Shown here piece by piece: positions 10,105 through 24,044 of a DNA stretch of 64,000 nucleotides. Below the pieces are notes generated by a model, which saw only the letters and a list, made by a program, of their open reading frames with translations, searched no databases and was not told the DNA's origin. The stretch covers positions 4,150,634-4,214,633 of the forward strand of contig OZ010580.1 in NCBI GenBank assembly GCA_963932145.1, given 5' to 3'. How positions within the stretch are numbered: position 1 is the first letter of the stretch; every line of letters begins with the position of its first letter. The translations under genes and the position numbers were made by a program. The DNA comes from Acanthosepion lycidas (Eukaryota > Mollusca > Cephalopoda > Sepiida > Sepiidae).

Positions 10105-11510
10105 TAGCGACGTACGCAGTAGCTCGTCTCTTCATATTTTTAATTTTATTATGTATTTTTCAGTCAGAAATATCACGAATGGATAAATCAACTTTGATCA
10201 CTGGATATAAAATATACAATTATAAATTGTTTCATCTTTCTAGAAAGTATATCTATACATTGACGTTTATAAGGAAGTTGGGATGGAAAACACTGAGTAA
10301 TGAATAAATGAACATTTCGATAATCAAGTCTTTATTTAATAACGGCCAAGACGTAGTAAAATAAACGCTGGAAATTTCAATACGCTTAAAACCGACTTTT
10401 GCTTTGCAATAGGGACTCGTATCACACAACGAATTTTCAAGTTGCGATGATTATACAAACTTTTGCAAGAAATTAGGCCAAAATATGGAAGGAAAAATTA
10501 ACTGTTAAATGGAATTCATGTTTTATCACGATGAAAAACGTGTCAATTAAATGAGAATGAGAATAAAATCTTTCATGTCTGCCGGTTGAATATGAAATGA
10601 TTTTTTGTCGAATTACACAGATTTTAGCAATTATAAAAGAAAAGCGAAGTGAAAAAATTCAAAGAAAGTAACACCACGTCTACTATAATATGAGGTTACT
10701 TGAATAGATCAATATGTCAGAATATATGCAAAGAAATAATTTCGCCAGCGATTGGAAGGAGAGTAACTGACTTACGCTCAGTAAAATGATATTCGTGATA
10801 ATAGCAATTTCAAAACAATGATGATGTTATACTTATTCAACTATTATTTATGTTTCGATAAAAGTTCATTGCATCTTTACAAATATGTGACAAGAGATAA
10901 AAACTGAAAATCATACAAAACTTTAAGAGGAAATGAGTCGGGTTTCGTTGTCTCCAGAGCAAGCACTGAAATGAATTCATTATAACTGGCGAGTCACACA
11001 AGCACACCAACACGCAACACTTGTAGGGTAAAAATATGTATTCCGACAAAGGTTTTCCTTCTTAATGTTCGACGTGATAGGAAACGAGAAAATGTGCAAC
11101 AGAAGTCTATCATATTAAGAGGAGACACGTGCGTGTAATTTTAACGCGGGAATGAATGGAAGGGCATGGATTTGCCGCTTATGGGGCGGAATGAAATATT
11201 CAGTAAAAAAACAAACAAACATACGCGCACGAGAGACATCATGTTCTATATACCGTCAGATTATTACAATTTATCGTGTCGCTTGTATTGTGTGAAGTTG
11301 AAAAATCTTTTCGACGGTGCGAAAATTATAGAAAACAATATTGGATATAAAATAATGAAAATTGTTGTTTATCTCGGTGTAGAAATTTTCGACTACTTCG
11401 ATGTTGTTTGTACTCAGTAGTAATGTATATTCGATAGGAAATAAAAGTAATGAAACAATGTCTGTTTGACTGCTTGTTAAATAAAATCTCATTTAAGAGC
11501 TTTGCAAATC

Positions 11511-11629
11511 GTTTACGGCCATATCACGTTGAACACACCGGTTCTCGTCCGATCACCGAAGTTAAGCAACGTCGAGCCTGATCAGTACTTGGATGGGTGA
11601 CCGCTTGGGAATACCAGGTGCTGTAAGTG
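11511..11629 (+). rRNA. 5S rRNA, unit 6 (G71A)
   Basis: G71A, shared only with unit 7, replaces the G71-C104 pair with an A-C mismatch in the stem 67-71/104-108 and lies in the intermediate element of the internal promoter. The upstream flank also has a G-to-T change shared with unit 7. Confidence 0.96.
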
Positions 11630-12016
11630 CTTTTTCTTCGAACCTTCAAATATTCACTAATTTTCGACGCTTTCACTATCTACTACTACATTTCTAACAT
11701 AGAGATTTTGATTTGCTAAAATTTCCTTTAAATTTAAATTTTTTTTACGAAAAAATACAAAACATTGGCACTGCATTGTTTTAGTCAAACAAATAAGACA
11801 CGGATAATTCGAAAAATCTTGCCTCGATAAATTTATCAGGAACGGAATTCGAGTATCACATCTCTTCAAATGGCACACGTAGAATCGAAGAACAACACTG
11901 ATGAAAGCTGAAGGGCTTAAGAGACATCAGCATGTGGTCAAACGTAAGCGATCTGTGAGACACCTTTTACTGGATTAAAAGATTGCACGACAACACATTG
12001 GTGGTGACTACAACAT

Positions 12017-12087
12017 TGCATCGGCCGGGAATCGAACCCGGGCCGCCCGCGTGGCAGGCGAGCATTCTACCACTGAACCACCGATGC
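12017..12087 (-). tRNA. tRNA-Gly(GCC), unit 7
   Basis: Mature sequence is consensus. The base 3 bp before the gene differs (TAGGGAC on +), shared with unit 8. Confidence 0.97.
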
Positions 12088-13493
12088 TAGGGACGTACGC
12101 AGTAGCTCGTCTCTTCATATTTTTAATTTTATTATGTATTTTTCAGTCAGAAATATCACGAATGGATAAATCAACTTTGATCACTGGATATAAAATATAC
12201 AATTATAAATTGTTTCATCTTTCTAGAAAGTATATCTATACATTGACGTTTATAAGGAAGTTGGGATGGAAAACACTGAGTAATGAATAAATGAACATTT
12301 CGATAATCAAGTCTTTATTTAATAACGGCCAAGACGTAGTAAAATAAACGCTGGAAATTTCAATACGCTTAAAACCGACTTTTGCTTTGCAATAGGGACT
12401 CGTATCACACAACGAATTTTCAAGTTGCGATGATTATACAAACTTTTGCAAGAAATTAGGCCAAAATATGGAACGAAAAATTAACTGTTAAATGGAATTC
12501 ATGTTTTATCACGATGAAAAACGTGTCAATTAAATGAGAATGAGAATAAAATCTTTCATGTCTGCCGGTTGAATATGAAATGATTTTTTGTCGAATTACA
12601 CAGGTTTTAGCAATTATAAAAGAAAAGCGAAGTGAAAAAATTCAAAGAAAGTAACACCACGTCTACTATAATATGAGGTTACTTGAATAGATCAATATGT
12701 CAGAATATATGCAAAGAAATAATTTCGCCAGCGATTGGAAGGAGAGTAACTGACTTACGCTCAGTAAAATGATATTCGTGATAATAGCAATTTCAAAACA
12801 ATGATGATGTTATACTTATTCAACTATTATTTATGTTTCGATAAAAGTTCATTGCATCTTTACAAATATGTGACAAGAGATAAAAACTGAAAATCATACA
12901 AAACTTTAAGAGGAAATGAGTCGGGTTTCGTTGTCTCCAGAGCAAGCACTGAAATGAATTCATTATAACTGGCGAGTCACACAAGCACACCAACACGCAA
13001 CACTTGTAGGGTAAAAATATGTATTCCGACAAAGGTTTTCCTTCTTAATGTTCGACGTGATAGGAAACGAGAAAATGTGCAACAGAAGTCTATCATATTA
13101 AGAGGAGACACGTGCGTGTAATTTTAACGCGGGAATGAATGGAAGGGCATGGATTTGCCGCTTATGGGGCGGAATGAAATATTCAGTAAAAAAACAAACA
13201 AACATACGCGCACGAGAGACATCATGTACTATATACCGTCAGATTATTACAATTTATCGTGTCGCTTGTATTGTGTGAAGTTGAAAAATCTTTTCGACGG
13301 TGCGAAAATTATAGAAAACAATATTGGATATAAAATAATGAAAATTGTTGTTTATCTCGGTGTAGAAATTTTCGACTACTTCGATGTTGTTTGTACTCAG
13401 TAGTAATGTATATTCGATAGGAAATAAAAGTAATGAAACAATGTCTGTTTGACTGCTTGTTAAATAAAATCTCATTTAAGAGCTTTGCAAATC

Positions 13494-13612
13494 GTTTACG
13501 GCCATATCACGTTGAACACACCGGTTCTCGTCCGATCACCGAAGTTAAGCAACGTCGAGCCTGATCAGTACTTGGATGGGTGACCGCTTGGGAATACCAG
13601 GTGCTGTAAGTG
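13494..13612 (+). rRNA. 5S rRNA, unit 7 (G71A)
   Basis: Same G71A change and same upstream change as unit 6, so the two are recent duplicates of one unit. Confidence 0.96.
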
Positions 13613-13999
13613 CTTTTTCTTCGAACCTTCAAATATTCACTAATTTTCGACGCTTTCACTATCTACTACTACATTTCTAACATAGAGATTTTGATTTGCT
13701 AAAATTTCCTTTAAATTTAAATTTTTTTTACGAAAAAATACAAAACATTGGCACTGCATTGTTTTAGTCAAACAAATAAGACACGGATAATTCGAAAAAT
13801 CTTGCCTCGATAAATTTATCAGGAACGGAATTCGAGTATCACATCTCTTCAAATGGCACACGTAGAATCGAAGAACAACACTGATGAAAGCTGAAGGGCT
13901 TAAGAGACATCAGCATGTGGTCAAACGTAAGCGATCTGTGAGACACCTTTTACTGGATTAAAAGATTGCACGACAACACATTGGTGGTGACTACAACAT

Positions 14000-14070
14000 T
14001 GCATCGGCCGGGAATCGAACCCGGGCCGCCCGCGTGGCAGGCGAGCATTCTACCACTGAACCACCGATGC
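14000..14070 (-). tRNA. tRNA-Gly(GCC), unit 8
   Basis: Mature sequence is consensus; flank variants on both sides match unit 7. Confidence 0.97.
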
Positions 14071-15476
14071 TAGGGACGTACGCAGTAGCTCGTCTCTTCA
14101 TATTTTTAATTTTATTATGTATTTTTCAGTCAGAAATATCACGAATGGATAAATCAACTTTGATCACTGGATATAAAATATACAATTATAAATTGTTTCA
14201 TCTTTCTAGAAAGTATATCTATACATTGACGTTTATAAGGAAGTTGGGATGGAAAACACTGAGTAATGAATAAATGAACATTTCGATAATCAAGTCTTTA
14301 TTTAATAACGGCCAAGACGTAGTAAAATAAACGCTGGAAATTTCAATACGCTTAAAACCGACTTTTGCTTTGCAATAGGGACTCGTATCACACAACGAAT
14401 TTTCAAGTTGCGATGATTATACAAACTTTTGCAAGAAATTAGGCCAAAATATGGAACGAAAAATTAACTGTTAAATGGAATTCATGTTTTATCACGATGA
14501 AAAACGTGTCAATTAAATGAGAATGAGAATAAAATCTTTCATGTCTGCCGGTTGAATATGAAATGATTTTTTGTCGAATTACACAGGTTTTAGCAATTAT
14601 AAAAGAAAAGCGAAGTGAAAAAATTCAAAGAAAGTAACACCACGTCTACTATAATATGAGGTTACTTGAATAGATCAATATGTCAGAATATATGCAAAGA
14701 AATAATTTCGCCAGCGATTGGAAGGAGAGTAACTGACTTACGCTCAGTAAAATGATATTCGTGATAATAGCAATTTCAAAACAATGATGATGTTATACTT
14801 ATTCAACTATTATTTATGTTTCGATAAAAGTTCATTGCATCTTTACAAATATGTGACAAGAGATAAAAACTGAAAATCATACAAAACTTTAAGAGGAAAT
14901 GAGTCGGGTTTCGTTGTCTCCAGAGCAAGCACTGAAATGAATTCATTATAACTGGCGAGTCACACAAGCACACCAACACGCAACACTTGTAGGGTAAAAA
15001 TATGTATTCCGACAAAGGTTTTCCTTCTTAATGTTCGACGTGATAGGAAACGAGAAAATGTGCAACAGAAGTCTATCATATTAAGAGGAGACACGTGCGT
15101 GTAATTTTAACGCGGGAATGAATGGAAGGGCATGGATTTGCCGCTTATGGGGCGGAATGAAATATTCAGTAAAAAAACAAACAAACATACGCGCACGAGA
15201 GACATCATGTACTATATACCGTCAGATTATTACAATTTATCGTGTCGCTTGTATTGTGTGAAGTTGAAAAATCTTTTCGACGGTGCGAAAATTATAGAAA
15301 ACAATATTGGATATAAAATAATGAAAATTGTTGTTTATCTCGGTGTAGAAATTTTCGACTACTTCGATGTTGTTTGTACTCAGTAGTAATGTATATTCGA
15401 TAGGAAATAAAAGTAATGAAACAATGTCTGTTTGACTGCTTGTTAAATAAAAGCTCATTTAAGAGTTTTGCAAATC

Positions 15477-15595
15477 GTTTACGGCCATATCACGTTGAAC
15501 ACACCGGTTCTCGTCCGATCACCGAAGTTAAGCAACGTCGAGCCTGGTCAGTACTAGGATGGGTGACCGCTTGGGAATACCAGGTGCTGTAAGTG
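15477..15595 (+). rRNA. 5S rRNA, unit 8 (T80A)
   Basis: One private change, T80A, at the first base of box C. Confidence 0.96.
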
Positions 15596-15982
15596 CTTTT
15601 TCTTCGAACCTTCAAATATTCACTAATTTTCGACGCTTTCACTATCTACTACTACATTTCTAACATAGAGATTTTGATTTGCTAAAATTTCCTTTAAATT
15701 TAAATTTTTTTTACGAAAAAATACAAAACATTGGCACTGCATTGTTTTAGTCAAACAAATAAGACACGGATAATTCGAAAAATCTTGCCTCGATAAATTT
15801 ATCAGGAACGGAATTCGAGTATCACATCTCTTCAAATGGCACACGTAGAATCGAAGAACAACACTGATGAAAGCTGAAGGGCTTAAGAGACATCAGCATG
15901 TGGTCAAACGTAAGCGATCTGAGAGACACCTTTTACTGGATTAAAAGATTGCACGACAACACATTGGTGGTGACTACAACAT

Positions 15983-16053
15983 TGCATCGGCCGGGAATCG
16001 AACCCGGGCCGCCCGCGTGGCAGGCGAGCATTCTACCACTGAACCACCGATGC
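15983..16053 (-). tRNA. tRNA-Gly(GCC), unit 9
   Basis: Consensus sequence and flanks. Confidence 0.97.
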
Positions 16054-17459
16054 TAGCGACGTACGCAGTAGCTCGTCTCTTCATATTTTTAATTTTATTA
16101 TGTATTTTTCAGTCAGAAATATCACGAATGGATAAATCAACTTTGATCACTGGATATAAAATATACAATTATAAATTGTTTCATCTTTCTAGAAAGTATA
16201 TCTATACATTGACGTTTATAAGGAAGTTGGGATGGAAAACACTGAGTAATGAATAAATGAACATTTCGATAATCAAGTCTTTATTTAATAACGGCCAAGA
16301 CGTAGTAAAATAAACGCTGGAAATTTCAATACGCTTAAAACCGACTTTTGCTTTGCAATAGGGACTCGTATCACACAACGAATTTTCAAGTTGCGATGAT
16401 TATACAAACTTTTGCAAGAAATTAGGCCAAAATATGGAACGAAAAATTAACTGTTAAATGGAATTCATGTTTTATCACGATGAAAAACGTGTCAATTAAA
16501 TGAGAATGAGAATAAAATCTTTCATGTCTGCCGGTTGAATATGAAATGATTTTTTGTCGAATTACACAGGTTTTAGCAATTATAAAAGAAAAGCGAAGTG
16601 AAAAAATTCAAAGAAAGTAACACCACGTCTACTATAATATGAGGTTACTTGAATAGATCAATATGTCAGAATATATGCAAAGAAATAATTTCGCCAGCGA
16701 TTGGAAGGAGAGTAACTGACTTACGCTCAGTAAAATGATATTCGTGATAATAGCAATTTCAAAACAATGATGATGTTATACTTATTCAACTATTATTTAT
16801 GTTTCGATAAAAGTTCATTGCATCTTTACAAATATGTGACAAGAGATAAAAACTGAAAATCATACAAAACTTTAAGAGGAAATGAGTCGGGTTTCGTTGT
16901 CTCCAGAGCAAGCACTGAAATGAATTCATTATAACTGGCGAGTCACACAAGCACACCAACACGCAACACTTGTAGGGTAAAAATATGTATTCCGACAAAG
17001 GTTTTCCTTCTTAATGTTCGACGTGATAGGAAACGAGAAAATGTGCAACAGAAGTCTATCATATTAAGAGGAGACACGTGCGTGTAATTTTAACGCGGGA
17101 ATGAATGGAAGGGCATGGATTTGCCGCTTATGGGGCGGAATGAAATATTCAGTAAAAAAACAAACAAACATACGCGCACGAGAGACATCATGTACTATAT
17201 ACCGTCAGATTATTACAATTTATCGTGTCGCTTGTATTGTGTGAAGTTGAAAAATCTTTTCGACGGTGCGAAAATTATAGAAAACAATATTGGATATAAA
17301 ATAATGAAAATTGTTGTTTATCTCGGTGTAGAAATTTTCGACTACTTCGATGTTGTTTGTACTCAGTAGTAATGTATATTCGACAGGAAATAAAAGTAAT
17401 GAAACAATGTCTGTTTGACTGCTTGTTAAATAAAAGCTCATTTAAGAGTTTTGCAAATC

Positions 17460-17578
17460 GTTTACGGCCATATCACGTTGAACACACCGGTTCTCGTCCG
17501 ATCACCGAAGTTAAGCAACGTCGAGCCTGGTCAGTACTTGGATGGGTGACCGCTTGGGAATACCAGGTGCTGTAAGTG
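17460..17578 (+). rRNA. 5S rRNA, unit 9 (consensus)
   Basis: Exact majority sequence. Its upstream flank has a T-to-C change (position 17384) found elsewhere only in unit 14. Confidence 0.98.
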
Positions 17579-17965
17579 CTTTTTCTTCGAACCTTCAAAT
17601 ATTCACTAATTTTCGACGCTTTCACTATCTACTACTACATTTCTAACATAGAGATTTTGATTTGCTAAAATTTCCTTTAAATTTAAATTTTTTTTACGAA
17701 AAAATACAAAACATTGGCACTGCATTGTTTTAGTCAAACAAATAAGACACGGATAATTCGAAAAATCTTGCCTCGATAAATTTATCAGGAACGGAATTCG
17801 AGTATCACATCTCTTCAAATGGCACACGTAGAATCGAAGAACAACACTGATGAAAGCTGAAGGGCTTAAGAGACATCAGCATGTGGTCAAACGTAAGCGA
17901 TCTGAGAGACACCTTTTACTGGATTAAAAGATTGCACGACAACACATTGGTGGTGACTACAACAT

Positions 17966-18036
17966 TGCATCGGCCGGGAATCGAACCCGGGCCGCCCGCG
18001 TGGCAGGCGAGCATTCTACCACTGAACCACCGATGC
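17966..18036 (-). tRNA. tRNA-Gly(GCC), unit 10
   Basis: Consensus sequence and flanks. Confidence 0.97.
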
Positions 18037-19447
18037 TAGCGACGTACGCAGTAGCTCGTCTCTTCATATTTTTAATTTTATTATGTATTTTTCAGTCAGA
18101 AATATCACGAATGGATAAATCAACTTTGATCACTGGATATAAAATATACAATTATAAATTGTTTCATCTTTCTAGAAAGTATATCTATACATTGACGTTT
18201 ATAAGGAAGTTGGGATGGAAAACACTGAGTAATGAATAAATGAACATTTCGATAATCAAGTCTTTATTTAATAACGGCCAAGACGTAGTAAAATAAACGC
18301 TGGAAATTTCAATACGCTTAAAACCGACTTTTGCTTTGCAATAGGGACTCGTATCACACAACGAATTTTCAAGTTGCGATGATTATACAAACTTTTGCAA
18401 GAAATTAGGCCAAAATATGGAAGGAAAAATTAACTGTTAAATGGAATTCATGTTTTATCACGATGAAAAACGTGTCAATTAAATGAGAATGAGAATAAAA
18501 TCTTTCATGTCTGCCGGTTGAATATGAAATGATTTTTTGTCGAATTACACAGGTTTTAGCAATTATAAAAGAAAAGCGAAGTGAAAAAATTCAAAGAAAG
18601 TAACACCACGTCTACTATAATATGAGGTTACTTGAATAGATCAATTCAATATGTCAGAATATATGCAAAGAAATAATTTCGCCAGCGATTGGAAGGAGAG
18701 TAACTGACTTACGCTCAGTAAAATGATATTCGTGATAATAGCAATTTCAAAACAATGATGATGTTATACTTATTCAACTATTATTTATGTTTCGATAAAA
18801 GTTCATTGCATCTTTACAAATATGTGACAAGAGATAAAAACTGAAAATCATACAAAACTTTAAGAGGAAATGAGTCGGGTTTCGTTGTCTCCAGAGCAAG
18901 CACTGAAATGAATTCATTATAACTGGCGAGTCACACAAGCACACCAACACGCAACACTTGTAGGGTAAAAATATGTATTCCGACAAAGGTTTTCCTTCTT
19001 AATGTTCGACGTGATAGGAAACGAGAAAATGTGCAACAGAAGTCTATCATATTAAGAGGAGACACGTGCGTGTAATTTTAACGCGGGAATGAATGGAAGG
19101 GCATGGATTTGCCGCTTATGGGGCGGAATGAAATATTCAGTAAAAAAACAAACAAACATACGCGCACGAGAGACATCATGTACTATATACCGTCAGATTA
19201 TTACAATTTATCGTGTCGCTTGTATTGTGTGAAGTTGAAAAATCTTTTCGACGGTGCGAAAATTATAGAAAACAATATTGGATATAAAATAATGAAAATT
19301 GTTGTTTATCTCGGTGTAGAAATTTTCGACTACTTCGATGTTGTTTGTACTCAGTAGTAATGTATATTCGATAGGAAATAAAAGTAATGAAACAATGTCT
19401 GTTTGACTGCTTGTTAAATAAAAGCTCATTTAAGAGCTTTGCAAATC

Positions 19448-19566
19448 GTTTACGGCCATATCACGTTGAACACACCGGTTCTCGTCCGATCACCGAAGTT
19501 AAGCAACGTCGAGCCTGGTCAGTACTTGGATGGGTGACCGCTTGGGAATACCAGGTGCTGTAAGTG
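19448..19566 (+). rRNA. 5S rRNA, unit 10 (consensus)
   Basis: Exact majority sequence with a single T-run. Confidence 0.98.
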
Positions 19567-19953
19567 CTTTTTCTTCGAACCTTCAAATATTCACTAATTT
19601 TCGACGCTTTCACTATCTACTACTACATTTCTAACATAGAGATTTTGATTTGCTAAAATTTCCTTTAAATTTAAATTTTTTTTACGAAAAAATACAAAAC
19701 ATTGGCACTGCATTGTTTTAGTCAAACAAATAAGACACGGATAATTCGAAAAATCTTGCCTCGATAAATTTATCAGGAACGGAATTCGAGTATCACATCT
19801 CTTCAAATGGCACACGTAGAATCGAAGAACAACACTGATGAAAGCTGAAGGGCTTAAGAGACATCAGCATGTGGTCAAACGTAAGCGATCTGAGAGACAC
19901 CTTTTACTGGATTAAAAGATTGCACGACAACACATTGGTGGTGACTACAACAT

Positions 19954-20024
19954 TGCATCGGCCGGGAATCGAACCCGGGCCGCCCGCGTGGCAGGCGAGC
20001 ATTCTACCACTGAACCACCGATGC
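19954..20024 (-). tRNA. tRNA-Gly(GCC), unit 11
   Basis: Consensus sequence and flanks. Confidence 0.97.
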
Positions 20025-21430
20025 TAGCGACGTACGCAGTAGCTCGTCTCTTCATATTTTTAATTTTATTATGTATTTTTCAGTCAGAAATATCACGAAT
20101 GGATAAATCAACTTTGATCACTGGATATAAAATATACAATTATAAATTGTTTCATCTTTCTAGAAAGTATATCTATACATTGACGTTTATAAGGAAGTTG
20201 GGATGGAAAACACTGAGTAATGAATAAATGAACATTTCGATAATCAAGTCTTTATTTAATAACGGCCAAGACGTAGTAAAATAAACGCTGGAAATTTCAA
20301 TACGCTTAAAACCGACTTTTGCTTTGCAATAGGGACTCGTATCACACAACGAATTTTCAAGTTGCGATGATTATACAAACTTTTGCAAGAAATTAGGCCA
20401 AAATATGGAACGAAAAATTAACTGTTAAATGGAATTCATGTTTTATCACGATGAAAAACGTGTCAATTAAATGAGAATGAGAATAAAATCTTTCATGTCT
20501 GCCGGTTGAATATGAAATGATTTTTTGTCGAATTACACAGGTTTTAGCAATTATAAAAGAAAAGCGAAGTGAAAAAATTCAAAGAAAGTAACACCACGTC
20601 TACTATAATATGAGGTTACTTGAATAGATCAATATGTCAGAATATATGCAAAGAAATAATTTCGCCAGCGATTGGAAGGAGAGTAACTGACTTACGCTCA
20701 GTAAAATGATATTCGTGATAATAGCAATTTCAAAACAATGATGATGTTATACTTATTCAACTATTATTTATGTTTCGATAAAAGTTCATTGCATCTTTAC
20801 AAATATGTGACAAGAGATAAAAACTGAAAATCATACAAAACTTTAAGAGGAAATGAGTCGGGTTTCGTTGTCTCCAGAGCAAGCACTGAAATGAATTCAT
20901 TATAACTGGCGAGTCACACAAGCACACCAACACGCAACACTTGTAGGGTAAAAATATGTATTCCGACAAAGGTTTTCCTTCTTAATGTTCGACGTGATAG
21001 GAAACGAGAAAATGTGCAACAGAAGTCTATCATATTAAGAGGAGACACGTGCGTGTAATTTTAACGCGGGAATGAATGGAAGGGCATGGATTTGCCGCTT
21101 ATGGGGCGGAATGAAATATTCAGTAAAAAAACAAACAAACATACGCGCACGAGAGACATCATGTACTATATACCGTCAGATTATTACAATTTATCGTGTC
21201 GCTTGTATTGTGTGAAGTTGAAAAATCTTTTCGACGGTGCGAAAATTATAGAAAACAATATTGGATATAAAATAATGAAAATTGTTGTTTATCTCGGTGT
21301 AGAAATTTTCGACTACTTCGATGTTGTTTGTACTCAGTAGTAATGTATATTCGATAGGAAATAAAAGTAATGAAACAATGTCTGTTTGACTGCTTGTTAA
21401 ATAAAAGCTCATTTAAGAGTTTTGCAAATC

Positions 21431-21456
21431 GTTTACGGCCATATCACGTTGAACAC

Positions 21457-21487
<31 letters not shown>

Positions 21488-21549
21488 AACGTCGAGCCTG
21501 GTCAGTACTTGGATGGCTGACCGCTTGGGAATACCAGGTGCTGTAAGTG
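21431..21549 (+). rRNA. 5S rRNA, unit 11 (G87C type, plus C28A)
   Basis: G87C changes the GUGA loop to CUGA, losing the GNRA pattern inside box C. C28A is private to this copy. It is the first copy from the left with the doubled terminator. Confidence 0.95.
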
Positions 21550-21550
21550 C

Positions 21551-21577
21551 TTTTTGCTTCTTTTGTCTGTGCTTTTT
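21551..21577 (+). terminator. Doubled 5S terminator (22-bp insertion), unit 11
   Basis: T5 (21551-21555) is followed by T4 (21561-21564) and a second T5 (21573-21577). GTGCTTTTT occurs twice, 22 bp apart, so the longer form equals the short form plus one repeat and 13 bp between. The same structure follows the 5S genes of units 12, 16, 17, 19, 20 and 22-26, at offsets +120 and +142 from the 5S start. It gives these genes a backup terminator. Confidence 0.85.
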
Positions 21578-21958
21578 CTTCGAACCTTCAAATATTCACT
21601 AATTTTCGACGCTTTCACTATCTACTACTACATTTCTAACATAGAGATTTTGATTTGCTAAAATTTCCTTTAAATTTAAATTTTTTTTACGAAAAAATAC
21701 AAAACATTGGCACTGCATTGTTTTAGTCAAACAAATAAGACACGGATAATTCGAAAAATCTTGCCTCGATAAATTTATCAGGAACGGAATTCGAGTATCA
21801 CATCTCTTCAAATGGCACACGTAGAATCGAAGAACAACACTGATGAAAGCTGAAGGGCTTAAGAGACATCAGCATGTGGTCAAACGTAAGCGATCTGAGA
21901 GACACCTTTTACTGGATTAAAAGATTGCACGACAACACATTGGTGGTGACTACAACAT

Positions 21959-22029
21959 TGCATCGGCCGGGAATCGAACCCGGGCCGCCCGCGTGGCAGG
22001 CGAGCATTCTACCACTGAACCACCGATGC
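21959..22029 (-). tRNA. tRNA-Gly(GCC), unit 12
   Basis: Consensus sequence; its trailer lies downstream of the longer short-spacer form. Confidence 0.97.
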
Positions 22030-23445
22030 TAGCGACGTACGCAGTAGCTCGTCTCTTCATATTTTTAATTTTATTATGTATTTTTCAGTCAGAAATATCA
22101 CGAATGGATAAATCAACTTTGATCACTGGATATAAAATATACAATTATAAATTGTTTCATCTTTCTAGAAAGTATATCTATACATTGACGTTTATAAGGA
22201 AGTTGGGATGGAAAACACTGAGTAATGAATAAATGAACATTTCGATAATCAAGTCTTTATTTAATAACGGCCAAGACGTAGTAAAATAAACGCTGGAAAT
22301 TTCAATACGCTTAAAACCGACTTTTGCTTTGCAATAGGGACTCGTATCACACAACGAATTTTCAAGTTGCGATGATTATACAAACTTTTGCAAGAAATTA
22401 GGCCAAAATATGGAAGGAAAAATTAACTGTTAAATGGAATTCATGTTTTATCACGATGAAAAACGTGTCAATTAAATGAGAATGAGAATAAAATCTTTCA
22501 TGTCTGCCGGTTGAATATGAAATGATTTTTTGTCGAATTACACAGGTTTTAGCAATTATAAAAGAAAAGCGAAGTGAAAAAATTCAAAGAAAGTAACACC
22601 ACGTCTACTATAATATGAGGTTACTTGAATAGATCAATTCAATATGTCAGAATATATGCAAAGAAATAATTTCGCCAGCGATTGGAAGGAGAGTAACTGA
22701 CTTACGCTCAGTAAAATGATATTCGTGATAATAGCAATTTCAAAACAATGATGATGTTATACTTATTCAACTATTATTTATGTTTCGATAAAAGTTCATT
22801 GCATCTTTACAAATATGTGACAAGAGATAAAAACTGAAAATCATACAAAACTTTAAGAGGAAATGAGTCGGGTTTCGTTGTCTCCAGAGCAAGCACTGAA
22901 ATGAATTCATTATAACTGGCGAGTCACACAAGCACACCAACACGCAACACTTGTAGGGTAAAAATATGTATTCCGACAAAGGTTTTCCTTCTTAATGTTC
23001 GACGTGATAGGAAACGAGAAAATGTGCAACAGAAGTCTATCATATTAAGAGGAGACACGTGCGTGTAATTTTAACGCGGGAATGAATGGAAGGGCATGGA
23101 TTTGCCGCTTATGGGGCGGAATGAAATATTCAGTAAAAAAACAAACAAACATACGCGCACGAGAGACATCATGTATTGTACTATATACCATCAGATTATT
23201 ACAATTTATCGTGTCGCTTGTATTGTGTGAAGTTGAAAAATCTTTTCGACGGTGCGAAAATTATAGAAAACAATATTGGATATAAAATAATGAAAATTGT
23301 TGTTTATCTCGGTGTAGAAATTTTCGACTACTTCGATGTTGTTTGTACTCAGTAGTAATGTATATTCGATAGGAAATAAAAGTAATGAAACAATGTCTGT
23401 TTGACTGCTTGTTAAATAAAAGCTCATTTAAGAGTTTTGCAAATC

Positions 23446-23564
23446 GTTTACGGACATATCACGTTGAACACACCGGTTCTCGTCCGATCACCGAAGTTAA
23501 GCAACGTCGAGCCTGGTCAGTACTTGGATGGGTGACCGCTTGGGAATACCAGGTGCTGTAAGTG
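23446..23564 (+). rRNA. 5S rRNA, unit 12 (C9A type)
   Basis: C9A breaks the innermost pair of helix I (C9-G110). Doubled terminator present. Confidence 0.95.
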
Positions 23565-23973
23565 CTTTTTGCTTCTTTTGTCTGTGCTTTTTCTTCGAAC
23601 CTTCAAATATTCACTAATTTTCGACGCTTTCACTATCTACTACTACATTTCTAACATAGAGATTTTGATTTGCTAAAATTTCCTTTAAATTTAAATTTTT
23701 TTTACGAAAAAATACAAAACATTGGCACTGCATTGTTTTAGTCAAACAAATAAGACACGGATAATTCGAAAAATCTTGCCTCGATAAATTTATCAGGAAC
23801 GGAATTCGAGTATCACATCTCTTCAAATGGCACACGTAGAATCGAAGAACAACACTGATGAAAGCTGAAGGGCTTAAGAGACATCAGCATGTGGTCAAAC
23901 GTAAGCGATCTGAGAGACACCTTTTACTGGATTAAAAGATTGCACGACAACACATTGGTGGTGACTACAACAT

Positions 23974-24044
23974 TGCATCGGCCGGGAATCGAACCCGGGC
24001 CGCCCGCGTGGCAGGCGAGCATTCTACCACTGAACCACCGATGC
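23974..24044 (-). tRNA. tRNA-Gly(GCC), unit 13
   Basis: Consensus sequence. Confidence 0.97.

Noticed and set aside
17357-17575. Open frame of 72 codons on + reading through 5S in units 9 and 14
   Set aside because: It exists only because of one spacer change and translates the 5S gene itself.
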